Assembly (NCBI GenBank): GCA_004020545.1
Contig: SAQE01000019.1
Location: 1 to 64,000 of the forward strand
Origin: Mesorhizobium sp.
GTDB lineage: Bacteria > Pseudomonadota > Alphaproteobacteria > Rhizobiales > Rhizobiaceae
DNA length: 64,000 nt
Direction: 5' to 3'
Shown: in pieces, positions 51,962 through 60,398 of the stretch
How positions within the stretch are numbered: the stretch's first letter is position 1
Layout: every line of letters begins with the position of its first letter
The notes under the pieces: model-generated
Seen by the model: only the letters and a program-made list of their open reading frames with translations
The model's database searches: none
Told to the model about the DNA's origin: nothing
Made by a program: the position numbers and the translations under genes

Positions 51962-52048
51962 GTTCTGTGCGATGTTTCACGCAAGGGACCGTTCTGTGCG
52001 CTGCTTCACGCAGCGGCATGTTCTATGCGATGTTTCACGCAGCGCCGG
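51962..52048. repeat. Three 29-bp tandem direct repeats with internal dyads
   Basis: Copies at 51962-51990, 51991-52019 and 52020-52048, each starting GTTCTGTGCG or GTTCTATGCG. Each contains TGCG-N8-CGCA (for example TGCGATGTTTCACGCA, positions 7-22 of a copy). Located between the diguanylate cyclase and a convergent DUF982 gene. Confidence 0.85.
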
Positions 52049-52110
52049 AAAAGTTTCGTCGAATCTGGCCGGGGCAGCGGCATGCATGCCGGAAGGCTGG
52101 GTTGAACGAG

Positions 52111-52143
52111 AAAAACCCGCCCGAGAAAATCATCTCAGGTGGG
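52111..52143 (-). terminator. Rho-independent terminator (minus strand)
   Basis: On the minus strand CCCACCTGAGA, a short loop and TCTCGGGCGGG form a stem followed by TTTTT, about 45 bp after the DUF982 stop. One internal mismatch. Confidence 0.6.
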
Positions 52144-52184
52144 TCTGGCGGGCCCTCCATCGGGCCGTGCGGGGCCTGCCAGTA

Positions 52185-52487
52185 TCAGGCGGCGAAGCCA
52201 CTATGGGCGCGCGCGACTGGCTTCACCGAGACGATCGGCTGATCCGCCGGCCACAGGATGCCGGCCGTCACCGCGAAGGTGACCAGCGCGTCGCGCGCCG
52301 ATTCGGCCGAGATTTCTCCGCTCCGCGCGGCTCCGCAGGCCCTCACCGCCGCGCCATAGCTCAGCCGACGCCGTGACGGCGGAAATTCGGTCAGGAACAC
52401 GTGCATGTCGGACAGCGTGGCTATCATACGCCTATGGCCGGCGCCGACACTGAGCGCGACCGGAGCGAAGAACATCCCGTCGTACAT
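52185..52487 (-). CDS. DUF982 family protein
   Basis: 100 residues. The DUF982 pattern is clear: FFAPVALSVGAGHRRMIATLSD, FPPSRRRLSYGAAVRACGAA, and SAESARDALVTFAVTAGIL. This small family is largely rhizobial and of unknown function. Its own terminator follows. Confidence 0.9.
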   Translation of the reverse strand: MYDGMFFAPVALSVGAGHRRMIATLSDMHVFLTEFPPSRRRLSYGAAVRACGAARSGEISAESARDALVTFAVTAGILWPADQPIVSVKPVARAHSGFAA

Positions 52488-52615
52488 TTAGACCTCTCGG
52501 ACTGGGGCGGAGGATGGCGGGCTGCCACCCTCGGTCTTGGGGTAGGACGTCACACAACGCGCCTTGTGGCGTGAGGTTCCGCGTTCGGGGGATCTTTCGC
52601 GCCTGGCTTCCGGAG

Positions 52616-52801
52616 CTATGGGCTGGCGCCGGCGGTGATTGCCATTTCCGGTGGAAGTTGCGGAACCTGGTAGTGCGCCGACAACACCAGCAGGAGGATC
52701 GCGACACCTGCGATCAGCGCCGCGACGATGTTGACGAAAAGCTGGCCCGCCAGTTCACCGAGCCGCTGCCGCCAACTCATCGTCGATGGAATGAAGCGCA
52801 T
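52616..52801 (-). CDS. Small single-span membrane protein (61 aa)
   Basis: 61 residues from ATG 52801. One membrane helix (NIVAALIAGVAILLLVLSAHY) after a basic N-terminus (STMSWRQRLGELAGQL). No homologue recognised; a random open frame cannot be excluded, but the helix and N-terminal charge are protein-like. Confidence 0.55.
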   Translation of the reverse strand: MRFIPSTMSWRQRLGELAGQLFVNIVAALIAGVAILLLVLSAHYQVPQLPPEMAITAGASP

Positions 52802-52863
52802 TTTCCACCTGTTTTCATGGGTGGGCTCAAGGCCTGCGTCACGCGTCGACCACAGCACCCGAG

Positions 52864-53175
52864 CTAGTCCCTCCAGCCTCTGTGGAGGCCGCAGCTCCAG
52901 ACCCTCTTCACGACCCAGTGATGGTGATGCCAGCGCCTGTGCTCGCGGACCATGCAGTCGCGGCGGTGGCCGTAGCGGTACCCGTCGCGCATTTCATATC
53001 GGCCGCGGTAGCGCCAGCTATCGTCGCGCATGTAATGGCGGCGCCAGTAGTAATCGTCATTGTATCTGCCCATGCCATCGTCGGTGGTTATGGTCAGGCT
53101 TACCGCCTGTGTCGGAACCGTCATTGGCGCCAAGCTAGCCACGCCCAACATGGCGGCGAGAATGAGATTCTTCAT
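52864..53175 (-). CDS. Exported basic Tyr/His/Arg-rich protein (103 aa)
   Basis: 103 residues from ATG 53175, with a strong SD AAGGAGG 7 bp upstream. Signal peptide MKNLILAAMLGVASLAPMTV with cleavage after TQA. The mature part is rich in Tyr, Arg and His (DYYWRRHYMRDDSWRYRGRY and HRRWHHHHWVVK), a composition typical of small exported alphaproteobacterial proteins of unknown role. Confidence 0.75.
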   Translation of the reverse strand: MKNLILAAMLGVASLAPMTVPTQAVSLTITTDDGMGRYNDDYYWRRHYMRDDSWRYRGRYEMRDGYRYGHRRDCMVREHRRWHHHHWVVKRVWSCGLHRGWRD

Positions 53176-53323
53176 AACTGGCCTCCTTGCATTAGATTTT
53201 ACTAACGAAAATCCGTTGCCGGGTGAAAAGTTCCATTGCAGAGGCAGCAAGCCACCGGGTCGCGGCCCGGCTTGGCTGGTTTCGAGCGGCGTGCGGTTCC
53301 GGTACTGCTGCCGGGCGCGGGGT

Positions 53324-55405
53324 CTATTTCCACATGCCGCGCATGCGGGCGCCGAGATCGACCTTGACTTGGGGTTGGGTCCGCGGATCGTTCGTCATGC
53401 GCGCGCTCGCCCACGACGTCTGCTCGAAGGCGGCAAGCATCGAGGCCGGGATGAAGCGGGTGCGCGAGGCATAGATGTGTCGGTCGCCGCGCACTGGCTG
53501 GTTGTGCGGATAGAAGCGCTGCGGCACCACCAGGTGCAGGCTGTCCTTGGCCCGCGTCATCGCCACATAGAGCAGCCGGCGCTCCTCCTCGATGTCCTCC
53601 TTGGTGCCGACGCCGAGATCGGCCGGGATGCAGCCGTCGACGGTGTTGAGGACGAAGACGTTCTTCCATTCCTGGCCCTTGGCGGAATGGATGGTCGACA
53701 GGATCAGGTAATCCTCGTCGCGATGCGGCGGCCCGGCCTGGTCGCTCGTGGCGTCCGGCGGATCGAGTGTCAGCTCGGTCAGGAAGCGTTCGCGCGAGGG
53801 ATAGCCGGACGCGATCTGCTCGAGCTGCAACAGGTCGGCCCGGCGGGTGATCGCATCCTCATGGATGCGTTCCATATGCGGCTCGTACCACAGCCTGATC
53901 CGTTCGAGGTCGGCCGGCCATTTGGGACCGGCACGCAGCCCACCGTAGATGTCGAGGAAGACCGGCCAGTCTTCTGCTGCGCGCTGCGGCGGCCGGAAGC
54001 GGGCAAGGCCCATCGTCTCGTCCAGCGAGGTCGCCATCGCCTCGACGATCTGCGAGGCGGCGGAAGGGCCGATGCCCGGCATCAATTGCAGCACCCGGAA
54101 GCCGGCGACGCGGTCGCGCGGGTTCTCGGCAAAGCGCAGCATCGCCAGCATGTCCTTCACGTGCGCGGCGTCGAGGAATTTCAGCCCGCCGAATTTCACG
54201 AAGGGGATGTTGCGGCGCGTGAGCTCCACCTCCAGCGGTCCGCTGTGATGCGAGGCGCGAAAGAGCACCGCTTGCGCCTTCAGCGCCGTGCCGGCCTCGC
54301 GCTCGGCAAGGATCGCCTGGCAGACATAGTTGGCCTGCTCGGCCTCGTCGCGCACGCTCACCAACTGCGGCTTGTGCGACGATCGGCGCTCCGTCCAGAG
54401 GTTCTTGGTGAAGCGCTCGGTGGCCTCACCGATCACTGCGTTGGCGGCGGCAAGGATCGTCTCGGTCGAGCGGTAGTTGCGCTCCAGCATGACGATCTCG
54501 GCGCCTTGCGCGAACTGCTTCGGGAAATCGAGGATGTTGCGCACTTCCGCGGCGCGGAAGGAATAGATCGACTGCGCGTCGTCGCCCACCACTGTGAGCC
54601 CGGCGCCGTCCGGTTTCAACGCTAGCAGGATCGAGGCCTGAAGCCGGTTGGTGTCCTGGTATTCGTCTACCAGCACATGGTCGAAGCGAGAGCCGAGATG
54701 CGCCGCGATCTCCGGCTCGGCCGCCATCTGCGCCCAGTAGAGCAACAGGTCGTCGTAATCGAGCACGTTCTGTGCCTGCTTGGCCTCGACATAGGCCGCG
54801 AACAACTGCTTGAGCTGGTCTGCCCAGCCGGCGCACCAGGGGAATGCCGAGCCCAGCACTTCGCCCAGCGGCGCCTGCGCGTTGACGGCGCGCGAATAGA
54901 TCTGCAGGCAGGTGCTTTTCGTGGGGAAGCGACTTTCGGTTTTCGAGAATCCCAGCTCATGCCGGGCGAGATTCATCAGGTCGGCCGAATCTTCGCGGTC
55001 GTGGATGGTGAAGGCCGGGTCGAGGCCGATCTGCTCGGCATAGTCGCGGAGCAGCCTGGCGCCGATGCCGTGGAAGGTGCCGGCCCAGGCGAGCGCGTCG
55101 GCGATGATGGCCGCGTCGCGGCCCAGCACCTCGCCGGCGATGCGCTCGACGCGCTTGGCCATTTCTGACGCCGCGCGGCGCGAGAAGGTCATCAGCAGGA
55201 TGCGGCGCGGGTCGGCGCCCTTGACGATGAGATGGGCGACGCGATGCGCCAGCGTGTTGGTCTTGCCGGAGCCGGCGCCGGCGATCACCAAGAGCGGCGC
55301 CGCCACCTTGCCGTCGCCATGCACCACCGCCAGCCGCTGCTCGTCATTCAGCCGGGCGAGATAGGCGGGAGCTTCGAAGGACGAATCACGGGCAGCGATG
55401 TTCAT
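53324..55405 (-). CDS. UvrD/Rep-family ATP-dependent DNA helicase
   Basis: 693 residues. Motif I AGAGSGKT (about 42-49), motif Ia MTFSRRAASEM, motif II DEYQDTN, motif III GDDAQSIYSFRAA, motif IV RNYRST, motif V TIHSAKGQEWKNVFV, motif VI LYVAMTRAKDSL. All superfamily 1A motifs are intact. It is shorter than the housekeeping UvrD and closer to the 'AAA/UvrD-like' paralogues of rhizobia. The minus-strand start ATG 55405 lies next to a palindromic repeat. Confidence 0.93.
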   Translation of the reverse strand: MNIAARDSSFEAPAYLARLNDEQRLAVVHGDGKVAAPLLVIAGAGSGKTNTLAHRVAHLIVKGADPRRILLMTFSRRAASEMAKRVERIAGEVLGRDAAIIADALAWAGTFHGIGARLLRDYAEQIGLDPAFTIHDREDSADLMNLARHELGFSKTESRFPTKSTCLQIYSRAVNAQAPLGEVLGSAFPWCAGWADQLKQLFAAYVEAKQAQNVLDYDDLLLYWAQMAAEPEIAAHLGSRFDHVLVDEYQDTNRLQASILLALKPDGAGLTVVGDDAQSIYSFRAAEVRNILDFPKQFAQGAEIVMLERNYRSTETILAAANAVIGEATERFTKNLWTERRSSHKPQLVSVRDEAEQANYVCQAILAEREAGTALKAQAVLFRASHHSGPLEVELTRRNIPFVKFGGLKFLDAAHVKDMLAMLRFAENPRDRVAGFRVLQLMPGIGPSAASQIVEAMATSLDETMGLARFRPPQRAAEDWPVFLDIYGGLRAGPKWPADLERIRLWYEPHMERIHEDAITRRADLLQLEQIASGYPSRERFLTELTLDPPDATSDQAGPPHRDEDYLILSTIHSAKGQEWKNVFVLNTVDGCIPADLGVGTKEDIEEERRLLYVAMTRAKDSLHLVVPQRFYPHNQPVRGDRHIYASRTRFIPASMLAAFEQTSWASARMTNDPRTQPQVKVDLGARMRGMWK

Positions 55406-55440
55406 CGCCCATCAAGCATCGTTTCCGCTTTGTTCGCAAG

Positions 55441-55619
55441 ATTTCCTCGCCCCCGCGAGAGCGGGGGAGAGGTGGCCGCGTAGCGACCGGAGAGGGGGCC
55501 TGCGCCAGCATCTAAAAATTGGGCTCCGCCGAGGGAAGTTCGAAGCGAAGGGCGCATTCCTCCGCTCCGTCTCGGGCTTCGCCGGAGCCACCTCTCCCCA
55601 CTTCGTGGGGGCGAGGAAA
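55441..55619. repeat. Rhizobial palindromic intergenic repeat
   Basis: Arms TTTCCTCGCCCCCGCGAG (from 55442) and the inverted CTCCCCACTTCGTGGGGGCG (55593-55612) plus AGGAAA, with a purine-rich centre. Same class as the elements at 43.2, 49.6 and 58.6 kb. A 90-codon open frame through it is not a gene. Confidence 0.8.
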
Positions 55620-55625
55620 CGGCCG

Positions 55626-55793
55626 CTACCTTTTCGGCTCCGCCCCCATCGCGGCAGACTGGCGCCGCAGCGTCCGCCTTTCATCGCCTGGCATGTCCAA
55701 CGGTGCGACGTCGCCTGGCACTTCCTCGATGATCCGCATCGTCACGCGGTAGACCGTGTAGGCGAACAGGCCGACAAGTATCAGACGGATCAT
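55626..55793 (-). CDS. Small membrane protein (55 aa)
   Basis: 55 residues from ATG 55793; SD GGGAGG 6 bp ahead. N-terminal membrane helix MIRLILVGLFAYTVYRVTMR, then a hydrophilic tail (EVPGDVAPLDMPGDERRTLR). No family recognised. Confidence 0.7.
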   Translation of the reverse strand: MIRLILVGLFAYTVYRVTMRIIEEVPGDVAPLDMPGDERRTLRRQSAAMGAEPKR

Positions 55794-55924
55794 GACCACC
55801 TCCCAGTTCCGTTCGATCAGTCGAGAGTTCAACCGGAACCTGGGGGATTGGTTCCGCACGCCTACGCAACCAAACCGCTGCCGCTTCGTTTGCCCGTGAA
55901 AGGGGCGAACGAGAGGAGGTCGTC

Positions 55925-56098
55925 ATGATGAAGCTTCTTGTGCTGCTGGCTCTCGCGGCAGGGCTCGCGCTCGCCGCCTGCGACAACAGCGTGCAGCCCA
56001 CCAAGGCGCCCGCCGACCAGACCCCGCAGCTCGACAAGAATCCGGTGCCGAAATCGACCACCGGTGGCGACCAGCCCGGCACGCCGCCGAAGCAGTGA
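55925..56098 (+). CDS. Small lipoprotein (57 aa)
   Basis: 57 residues from ATG 55925, preceded by SD GAGAGGAGG. Signal peptide MMKLLVLLALAAGLALAAC ends in the lipobox LAAC (Cys 19). The mature 39 residues are Pro/Thr/Asp-rich (PADQTPQLDKNPVPKSTTGG), as in many short surface lipoproteins. Too short for most automatic gene finders. Confidence 0.8.
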   Translation: MMKLLVLLALAAGLALAACDNSVQPTKAPADQTPQLDKNPVPKSTTGGDQPGTPPKQ

Positions 56099-56356
56099 TC
56101 GCGGGACGATTTGGTCGGGAAATGAAGCAGCGCCGCCACAGAAGAAGGCCGGCGCTGCTTGGGAGGAAGCTGGGAAAGCGCCGGCCAAGCGGGAAATCAG
56201 GCCCGCCGCACGGTCAAAGATAGCTGAGTCTCTCCGCCGCGTCATGGTGCGATCGCGCCAGCCGGCTATAGATAGCCGGCCAGGGCCGAAACCATTGCTG
56301 CATTCTTTCAAGGAGAGACCCGGACTGGGAAGACTTGCGTCTGGTGGCCGACAGCC

Positions 56357-57325
56357 TCACGCCATCGCTACCCGCTTCACCGGCATATCGGCGATCTCGA
56401 TGTCCAGCTGGCGCTGCGTCAGCGCCGCCTCGGCCATGATCCACTGCTTGAACAGCTCCACCTTGCGCGCGCCCAGCGCCTTGATCGGGCTGACGAAATA
56501 CCAGCCGGCGGTGTTGGGGTGATGGACGGCGAAGGGCGCCACCAGCCGTTCGGCGCGGATGTCGCTCGCCATGTAGGCGCGGTTGGCGACGGCAAAGCCC
56601 ATGCCGGCATTGGCCGCCTCGTAGGACATCAGGCAGGAATCGAAATAGATGCTCCTGGTCTCGCCGAGCACGAAGCTCGCGCCGGCAAAGCCCAGCCATG
56701 ACTGCCAGTTCTGGGTGCAGGTGTCGGAGTGGAGCAGAGTGAAGTGCCTGAGGTCCTCGGGCGTCACCTTGTACAGCGGCTTGTCGCCAAGCACCTCGTG
56801 GAACAGCTTGCGACTGCACACCGGCGTCAGGTCCTCCTTGAACAGCAGCTCGGATTTGAGGCCGGGGAAATTGCCGTCGCCATAGCGGATCTCGAGGTCG
56901 TACTCGGAGGTCGAGAATTCGTGCGTCGCATAGGAGGTCGAGACCCGCATCTCGATGTCGGGATACTGCCGCTGGAAGGCCGAAAGCCGTGGAAACAGCC
57001 AGCGCGCCGCGAATGTCGGCAAAACGCAGATCCTGAGCACATGCGCCTGCGACTGGCCGGTGGCCTCCATGCTGGCGGCGACGATCCGCTCCAGCGCCTC
57101 GCGCACCCGGGCCACATAGGTCTCGCCCTCCGGCGTCAGCGACACCGCATTTCCGCCGCGCTGGAAAATCTTGAAGCGCAGCTGATCCTCCAGGCTCTTG
57201 ACCCGCTGACTGACAGCCGAGGCGGTGATGAACTGCTCCTCGCCGGCGCGCGTGAAGTTCTTGTGCCTTGCGGCGCTCTCCACGATTTTCAGCGAGTTTA
57301 AGTTGACCTGACTGAGCAGACGCAC
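56357..57325 (-). CDS. LysR-type transcriptional regulator (GcvA-like)
   Basis: 322 residues. N-terminal HTH LKIVESAARHKNFTRAGEEQ with SAVSQRVKSLEDQL (about 10-60), then a LysR effector domain (LRICVLPTFAARWLFPRLSAF, FDSCLMSYEAANAGMGFAVA). GcvA-like. Divergent from the oxygenase gene, with which it shares a 111-bp control region, so it is the probable regulator of the oxygenase/exporter pair. Confidence 0.93.
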   Translation of the reverse strand: MRLLSQVNLNSLKIVESAARHKNFTRAGEEQFITASAVSQRVKSLEDQLRFKIFQRGGNAVSLTPEGETYVARVREALERIVAASMEATGQSQAHVLRICVLPTFAARWLFPRLSAFQRQYPDIEMRVSTSYATHEFSTSEYDLEIRYGDGNFPGLKSELLFKEDLTPVCSRKLFHEVLGDKPLYKVTPEDLRHFTLLHSDTCTQNWQSWLGFAGASFVLGETRSIYFDSCLMSYEAANAGMGFAVANRAYMASDIRAERLVAPFAVHHPNTAGWYFVSPIKALGARKVELFKQWIMAEAALTQRQLDIEIADMPVKRVAMA

Positions 57326-57335
57326 GGGGTTCGAC

Positions 57336-57353
57336 CTTTAGCTGGGCTTAAAG
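57336..57353. promoter_or_regulatory. Candidate LysR operator dyad
   Basis: CTTTA-N8-TAAAG (57336-57353) lies in the 111-bp space between lysR and the oxygenase gene, close to the regulator start, where a T-N11-A-type LysR box would be expected. Confidence 0.4.
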
Positions 57354-57436
57354 TAGCACCAGCATTCCTAAATTTACAGGGGCGGGCGGCTTAATCGACT
57401 GTTTACCAAGTGTTGCCCCCATCTTGGAGAAGTAGA

Positions 57437-58270
57437 ATGAACGCCCATACGATCCCCGAACTGCGCTATGCGATGAGCCGTGAAGCCATCATTGGTCATG
57501 ATACGGCGTGGAAAGTGTCGAGCTTCGGCGTCGCCCAGTATCTGCACGGCTACGACCCCGCACTGCTTGCCGCGATCGAGGAGGCGGCGCTCAAGCTCAA
57601 GGCCAGCCATGCGGTGCACAAGCATCTCGACCTCACCTTCATCACCGGCGCCGACCGTTACATTCCGGAGATCAAGGAGCTTTTGCATGACAAGCTGCGC
57701 CTGGAGCGGCTGTCCGACATGATGGGCACCAGGCTTGAACCCTACCCGCTGTCGATCGTCGGCTCGACCGTCACCTTCATGAACCCCAAAGACGGCGCCG
57801 TCGAATGGCACTGCGACGGTGTTCCGGTGACGGAGCTCATTCCGCTGTCGATCAGCGACCCTCTGATCGGCGGCCATCTTGAAATCTATTGCGACGATTC
57901 CGAGACCGGGCGCGCCATCCTCGAATCCGGCCGCGACCTGCCGCGCAACAAGGTCATGCGCATCGACCACAAGATGAACTACGCCACGCTCGGCCAGTTC
58001 CTCGGCGTGCTCCATCGCACCGCGCCCATCCAACTCGGCTCGCGCGTTACCCTGGTTCTCAACCAGCGTTCGGTGACCAAGCCCTATGTCGACGACAACC
58101 GCATGTTCTACCTCGCCGCCGACAACGACCACGACCGCGAATGGGTCAACGAGCTGGCCGACGACGTCTGGACCAACCAGCTCCCCGCCTATCGCCGCCA
58201 TACGGAGGAGCATCCGGTGCCGAAGCCGGCCGTCGAGCCGGTTTCCGGCGGAGCCAGAGAGTCGTGGTAG
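57437..58270 (+). CDS. Fe(II)/2-oxoglutarate-dependent oxygenase-like protein (HxD type)
   Basis: 277 residues from ATG 57437. The metal-site signature HCD (in VEWHCDGVPVTEL, about residue 136) and a distal His (LGVLHRTAPIQLGSR) followed by Arg (RVTLVLNQRS) match the cupin-type HxD...H plus 2OG-binding Arg arrangement. The text resembles the HalD/BesD-related family of free-amino-acid-modifying enzymes; having Asp, not Gly, in HxD favours hydroxylation over halogenation. The substrate is unknown. Followed directly by an EamA exporter. Confidence 0.75.
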   Translation: MNAHTIPELRYAMSREAIIGHDTAWKVSSFGVAQYLHGYDPALLAAIEEAALKLKASHAVHKHLDLTFITGADRYIPEIKELLHDKLRLERLSDMMGTRLEPYPLSIVGSTVTFMNPKDGAVEWHCDGVPVTELIPLSISDPLIGGHLEIYCDDSETGRAILESGRDLPRNKVMRIDHKMNYATLGQFLGVLHRTAPIQLGSRVTLVLNQRSVTKPYVDDNRMFYLAADNDHDREWVNELADDVWTNQLPAYRRHTEEHPVPKPAVEPVSGGARESW

Positions 58271-58323
58271 CGAGTGATGACCCGGCTCGGTTGCCTTCGG
58301 CGTCGCCGAGCCTCGCTCCGGTC

Positions 58324-59352
58324 ATGGCCGAAAGCCAGCAACCCCGGTCCGGCGCCGCCTCGACGGCGGCGCTGGCGTTTGCCTTCGGCGCGGTGGCGCT
58401 CTGGGCGACCAATGCCCTGGTCGGTAACACGTTGCTTGCAAGTCATCCGGTCTCGCAAGTGCAGTTCCTGCAGTTCTGCGGCGCCGCGCTGGTTTTTGCG
58501 GTGATCAGGCTGACGAGCACTTCTCCTTCCCCCCTTGTGGGGGAAGGTGGATCGGCGCGCAGCGCCGAGACGGATGAGGGGTGTTCCAGCGAAGTGAGAC
58601 GTCGGCGTTCCCTGAAACACCCCTCATCCGACCTCGCTTCGCGAGGCCACCTTCTCCCACAACAAGGGGAGAAGGGAAGGATCCCGCTCGCCGCCTACGT
58701 GGTCGGCTTCATTGGCCTGGTCGGCACCATGGTGCTGCAATACATCGCCTTCGCTTCGATGCCGGTCATCGAGGCCAATCTGGTCGCCTACACCTGGCCG
58801 TTGATGGTCGCCGCGGCGGTCATCGCGCTCGGCCGCCCGCAGCGACCGCTGCTGCTTGGGCTGACTGCCGCGCTCGGCTTCGTCGGCGTGGCGCTGGTGA
58901 TCTCCAGCGGACGTGCGTCCGCTTGGCTCGAAGGCAGCTTCGCCGGCTATTGCGCCGCCTTTGGCTCGGCGCTTTGCATGGCCTTTTATTCGCTCGCCGT
59001 CGGCCGTCTTGCCCTGTCGCCGGATCGCCTTCTGCTGCCCTCGGCACTGATCGGCGTCGCGCTGACCTTCGCCCGGTGCCTAGATGACGGCGCTGCAGAC
59101 CTGAGCGGCACGCACCTCCTGCTCGGCCTCTATCTCGGCGCAGGGCCGATGGGGTTCGGCTACTATTTCTGGTCGCGCGCGCTCAGCCTCGACCAGGGCG
59201 GCAGGCTCGCGGTCGTCGCCTATCTGACGCCGATCGCTTCCACGCTTTTGCTTGCGCTGTCGGGCGAAAGCCTGTCGATGACGGCCGTTACCGGCGCCGT
59301 CCTCGTCATCGGCAGCTGCATTGCTGTAGGCATCGAACGTCCGGAGGCCTGA
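58324..59352 (+). CDS. EamA/DMT-family transporter carrying an in-frame palindromic repeat
   Basis: 342 residues from ATG 58324 (in-frame GTG/TTG starts further upstream near 58267 are possible). Hydrophobic DMT helices surround the text: AALAFAFGAVALWATNALVG, VIEANLVAYTWPLMVAAAVI, FGYYFWSRALSLDQGGR and AYLTPIASTLLLALSGE. Between helices 2 and 3 about 52 residues (TSPSPLVGEGG through QQGEKGR) are encoded by a palindromic repeat at 58521-58677. Without it the length (about 290) is normal. An amino-acid or metabolite exporter is inferred; function of the inserted form is uncertain. Confidence 0.85.
   Translation: MAESQQPRSGAASTAALAFAFGAVALWATNALVGNTLLASHPVSQVQFLQFCGAALVFAVIRLTSTSPSPLVGEGGSARSAETDEGCSSEVRRRRSLKHPSSDLASRGHLLPQQGEKGRIPLAAYVVGFIGLVGTMVLQYIAFASMPVIEANLVAYTWPLMVAAAVIALGRPQRPLLLGLTAALGFVGVALVISSGRASAWLEGSFAGYCAAFGSALCMAFYSLAVGRLALSPDRLLLPSALIGVALTFARCLDDGAADLSGTHLLLGLYLGAGPMGFGYYFWSRALSLDQGGRLAVVAYLTPIASTLLLALSGESLSMTAVTGAVLVIGSCIAVGIERPEA
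58521..58677. repeat. Palindromic repeat inserted inside the EamA gene
   Basis: Left arm (58521-58588: CTTCCCCCCTTGTGGGGGAA... ending GACGGATGAGGGGTGTTCC) and right arm (58612-58677, beginning GAAACACCCCTCATCCG and ending ACAAGGGGAGAAGG) are imperfect inverted copies. The insertion keeps the reading frame open and adds no stop codon. Confidence 0.88.
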
Positions 59353-59357
59353 AGATC

Positions 59358-59591
59358 ATGTCAGGAAGCATGCCAGGGATCATACTTGACGACGACGAAC
59401 GCCGCGCCCGGCAAGAGGCGCACTGGCTTGTGAAGGAATTCGGCGCCGAGGCACCGCTCTATGCCGCCATGAAGGCCGAGAAGGCCATCGAGCAGAAGGA
59501 TTTCGGCCGCTGCGCGCGCTGGAAGCGCGTGCTGGAGATCCTGGCCGACAGCGGATCGGCGCGTCTCCGCCGGAGCGCCGCAGCGAAATAG
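59358..59591 (+). CDS. Small helical hypothetical protein (77 aa)
   Basis: 77 residues beginning MSGSMPGIILDDDERRARQE, 5 bp after the exporter stop. Helical and charged (RARQEAHWLVKEFGAEAPLY, KAEKAIEQKDFGRCARWKRV). No family recognised; similar small proteins occur in rhizobial genomes. Confidence 0.75.
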   Translation: MSGSMPGIILDDDERRARQEAHWLVKEFGAEAPLYAAMKAEKAIEQKDFGRCARWKRVLEILADSGSARLRRSAAAK

Positions 59592-59948
59592 GCGACTCGT
59601 CGTGACGTCATCGAATCGGGCATGATCAGTCATAGTAGGTCATTCGAGACCGATGCTGCGCGCCTGCTTCGGTGTTCGGGTGCTGTTTTCGATTTTTGCT
59701 GGAAATACTCGCAAAAATTGAAGTGCTGTTGCGTCATTTACGCGCCCGCGAGATTTACGGCGCTGTAAACTGTTTGTTGTAGGTATTAGAATTCCTAACT
59801 TGCGCGGTCGCAACCCGCGGTGAAAACGTGTATCTGGTATTGAGTCTCGTGCGTTTACTGACTCTGGACGGTCCGTTGGGGGGCAGGTCCAATACGATAC
59901 CTAGACCAAAGTCTTAAAAACAGCTGGTCATTTGAGAGCCAGCAGAAG
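59592..59948. promoter_or_regulatory. AT-rich mucR upstream region
   Basis: 357 bp, markedly AT-richer than the surroundings, with TTAGAATTCCTAA (an imperfect dyad near 59788-59800) and several TTT/AAA steps. MucR proteins bind AT-rich DNA and often regulate themselves, so autoregulation is plausible. No single promoter is clear. Confidence 0.45.
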
Positions 59949-60398
59949 GTGAAAAAATTGTCCAATATCGACGACAAGACTGCAATCGAGCTGACCGCCG
60001 ACATTGTCTCGGCCTATGTCGGCAACAATCCGCTTCCGGCTTCCGGCCTGCCTGATCTGATCGCCAGCGTCAGCGCATCGGTTCGCAAGCTCGCCGGCGG
60101 CGCGGCCGTCAAGGAAAGCGCGCCACTGACGCCAGCCGTCAATCCGAAGCGCTCGGTGTTCCCCGATCACATCGTCTGCCTCGAGGACGGCAAGAAGTTC
60201 AAGTCGCTGAAGCGGCACCTGTCGACCGACCATGGGCTGACGCCGGACGAATACCGCGCCAAATGGGGCCTGCCGGCAGACTATCCGATGGTAGCCCCCA
60301 GCTATTCGGCCACCCGCTCGGCCTTGGCCAAGTCTTCCGGCCTCGGCCGCAAACCGGCCGCGGATTCCGGCAAGGGCAAGCGCAAGCCCAAGGCTTGA
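59949..60398 (+). CDS. mucR: MucR/Ros-family zinc-finger transcriptional regulator
   Basis: 149 residues with GTG 59949 (or TTG 59958, which has the better SD, GAAGGTG). Zinc-finger-like text VCLEDGKKFKSLKRHLSTDH then GLTPDEYRAKWGLPADYPMV is characteristic. The second zinc-ligand Cys is Asp (CLED), a recognised variant in this family. A Lys-rich tail ends the protein. It silences surface, exopolysaccharide and secretion genes in rhizobia and Brucella, and might control the T6SS here. Confidence 0.95.
   Translation: MKKLSNIDDKTAIELTADIVSAYVGNNPLPASGLPDLIASVSASVRKLAGGAAVKESAPLTPAVNPKRSVFPDHIVCLEDGKKFKSLKRHLSTDHGLTPDEYRAKWGLPADYPMVAPSYSATRSALAKSSGLGRKPAADSGKGKRKPKA

Noticed and set aside
51962-52048. 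CRISPR array or parS site
   Set aside because: The repeats are directly abutting with no spacers, so it is not a CRISPR. TGTTTCACG matches only half of the parS palindrome, so a ParB site is not supported.
55412-55684. 90-codon minus-strand open frame
   Set aside because: It lies in a palindromic intergenic repeat and has no start signal.
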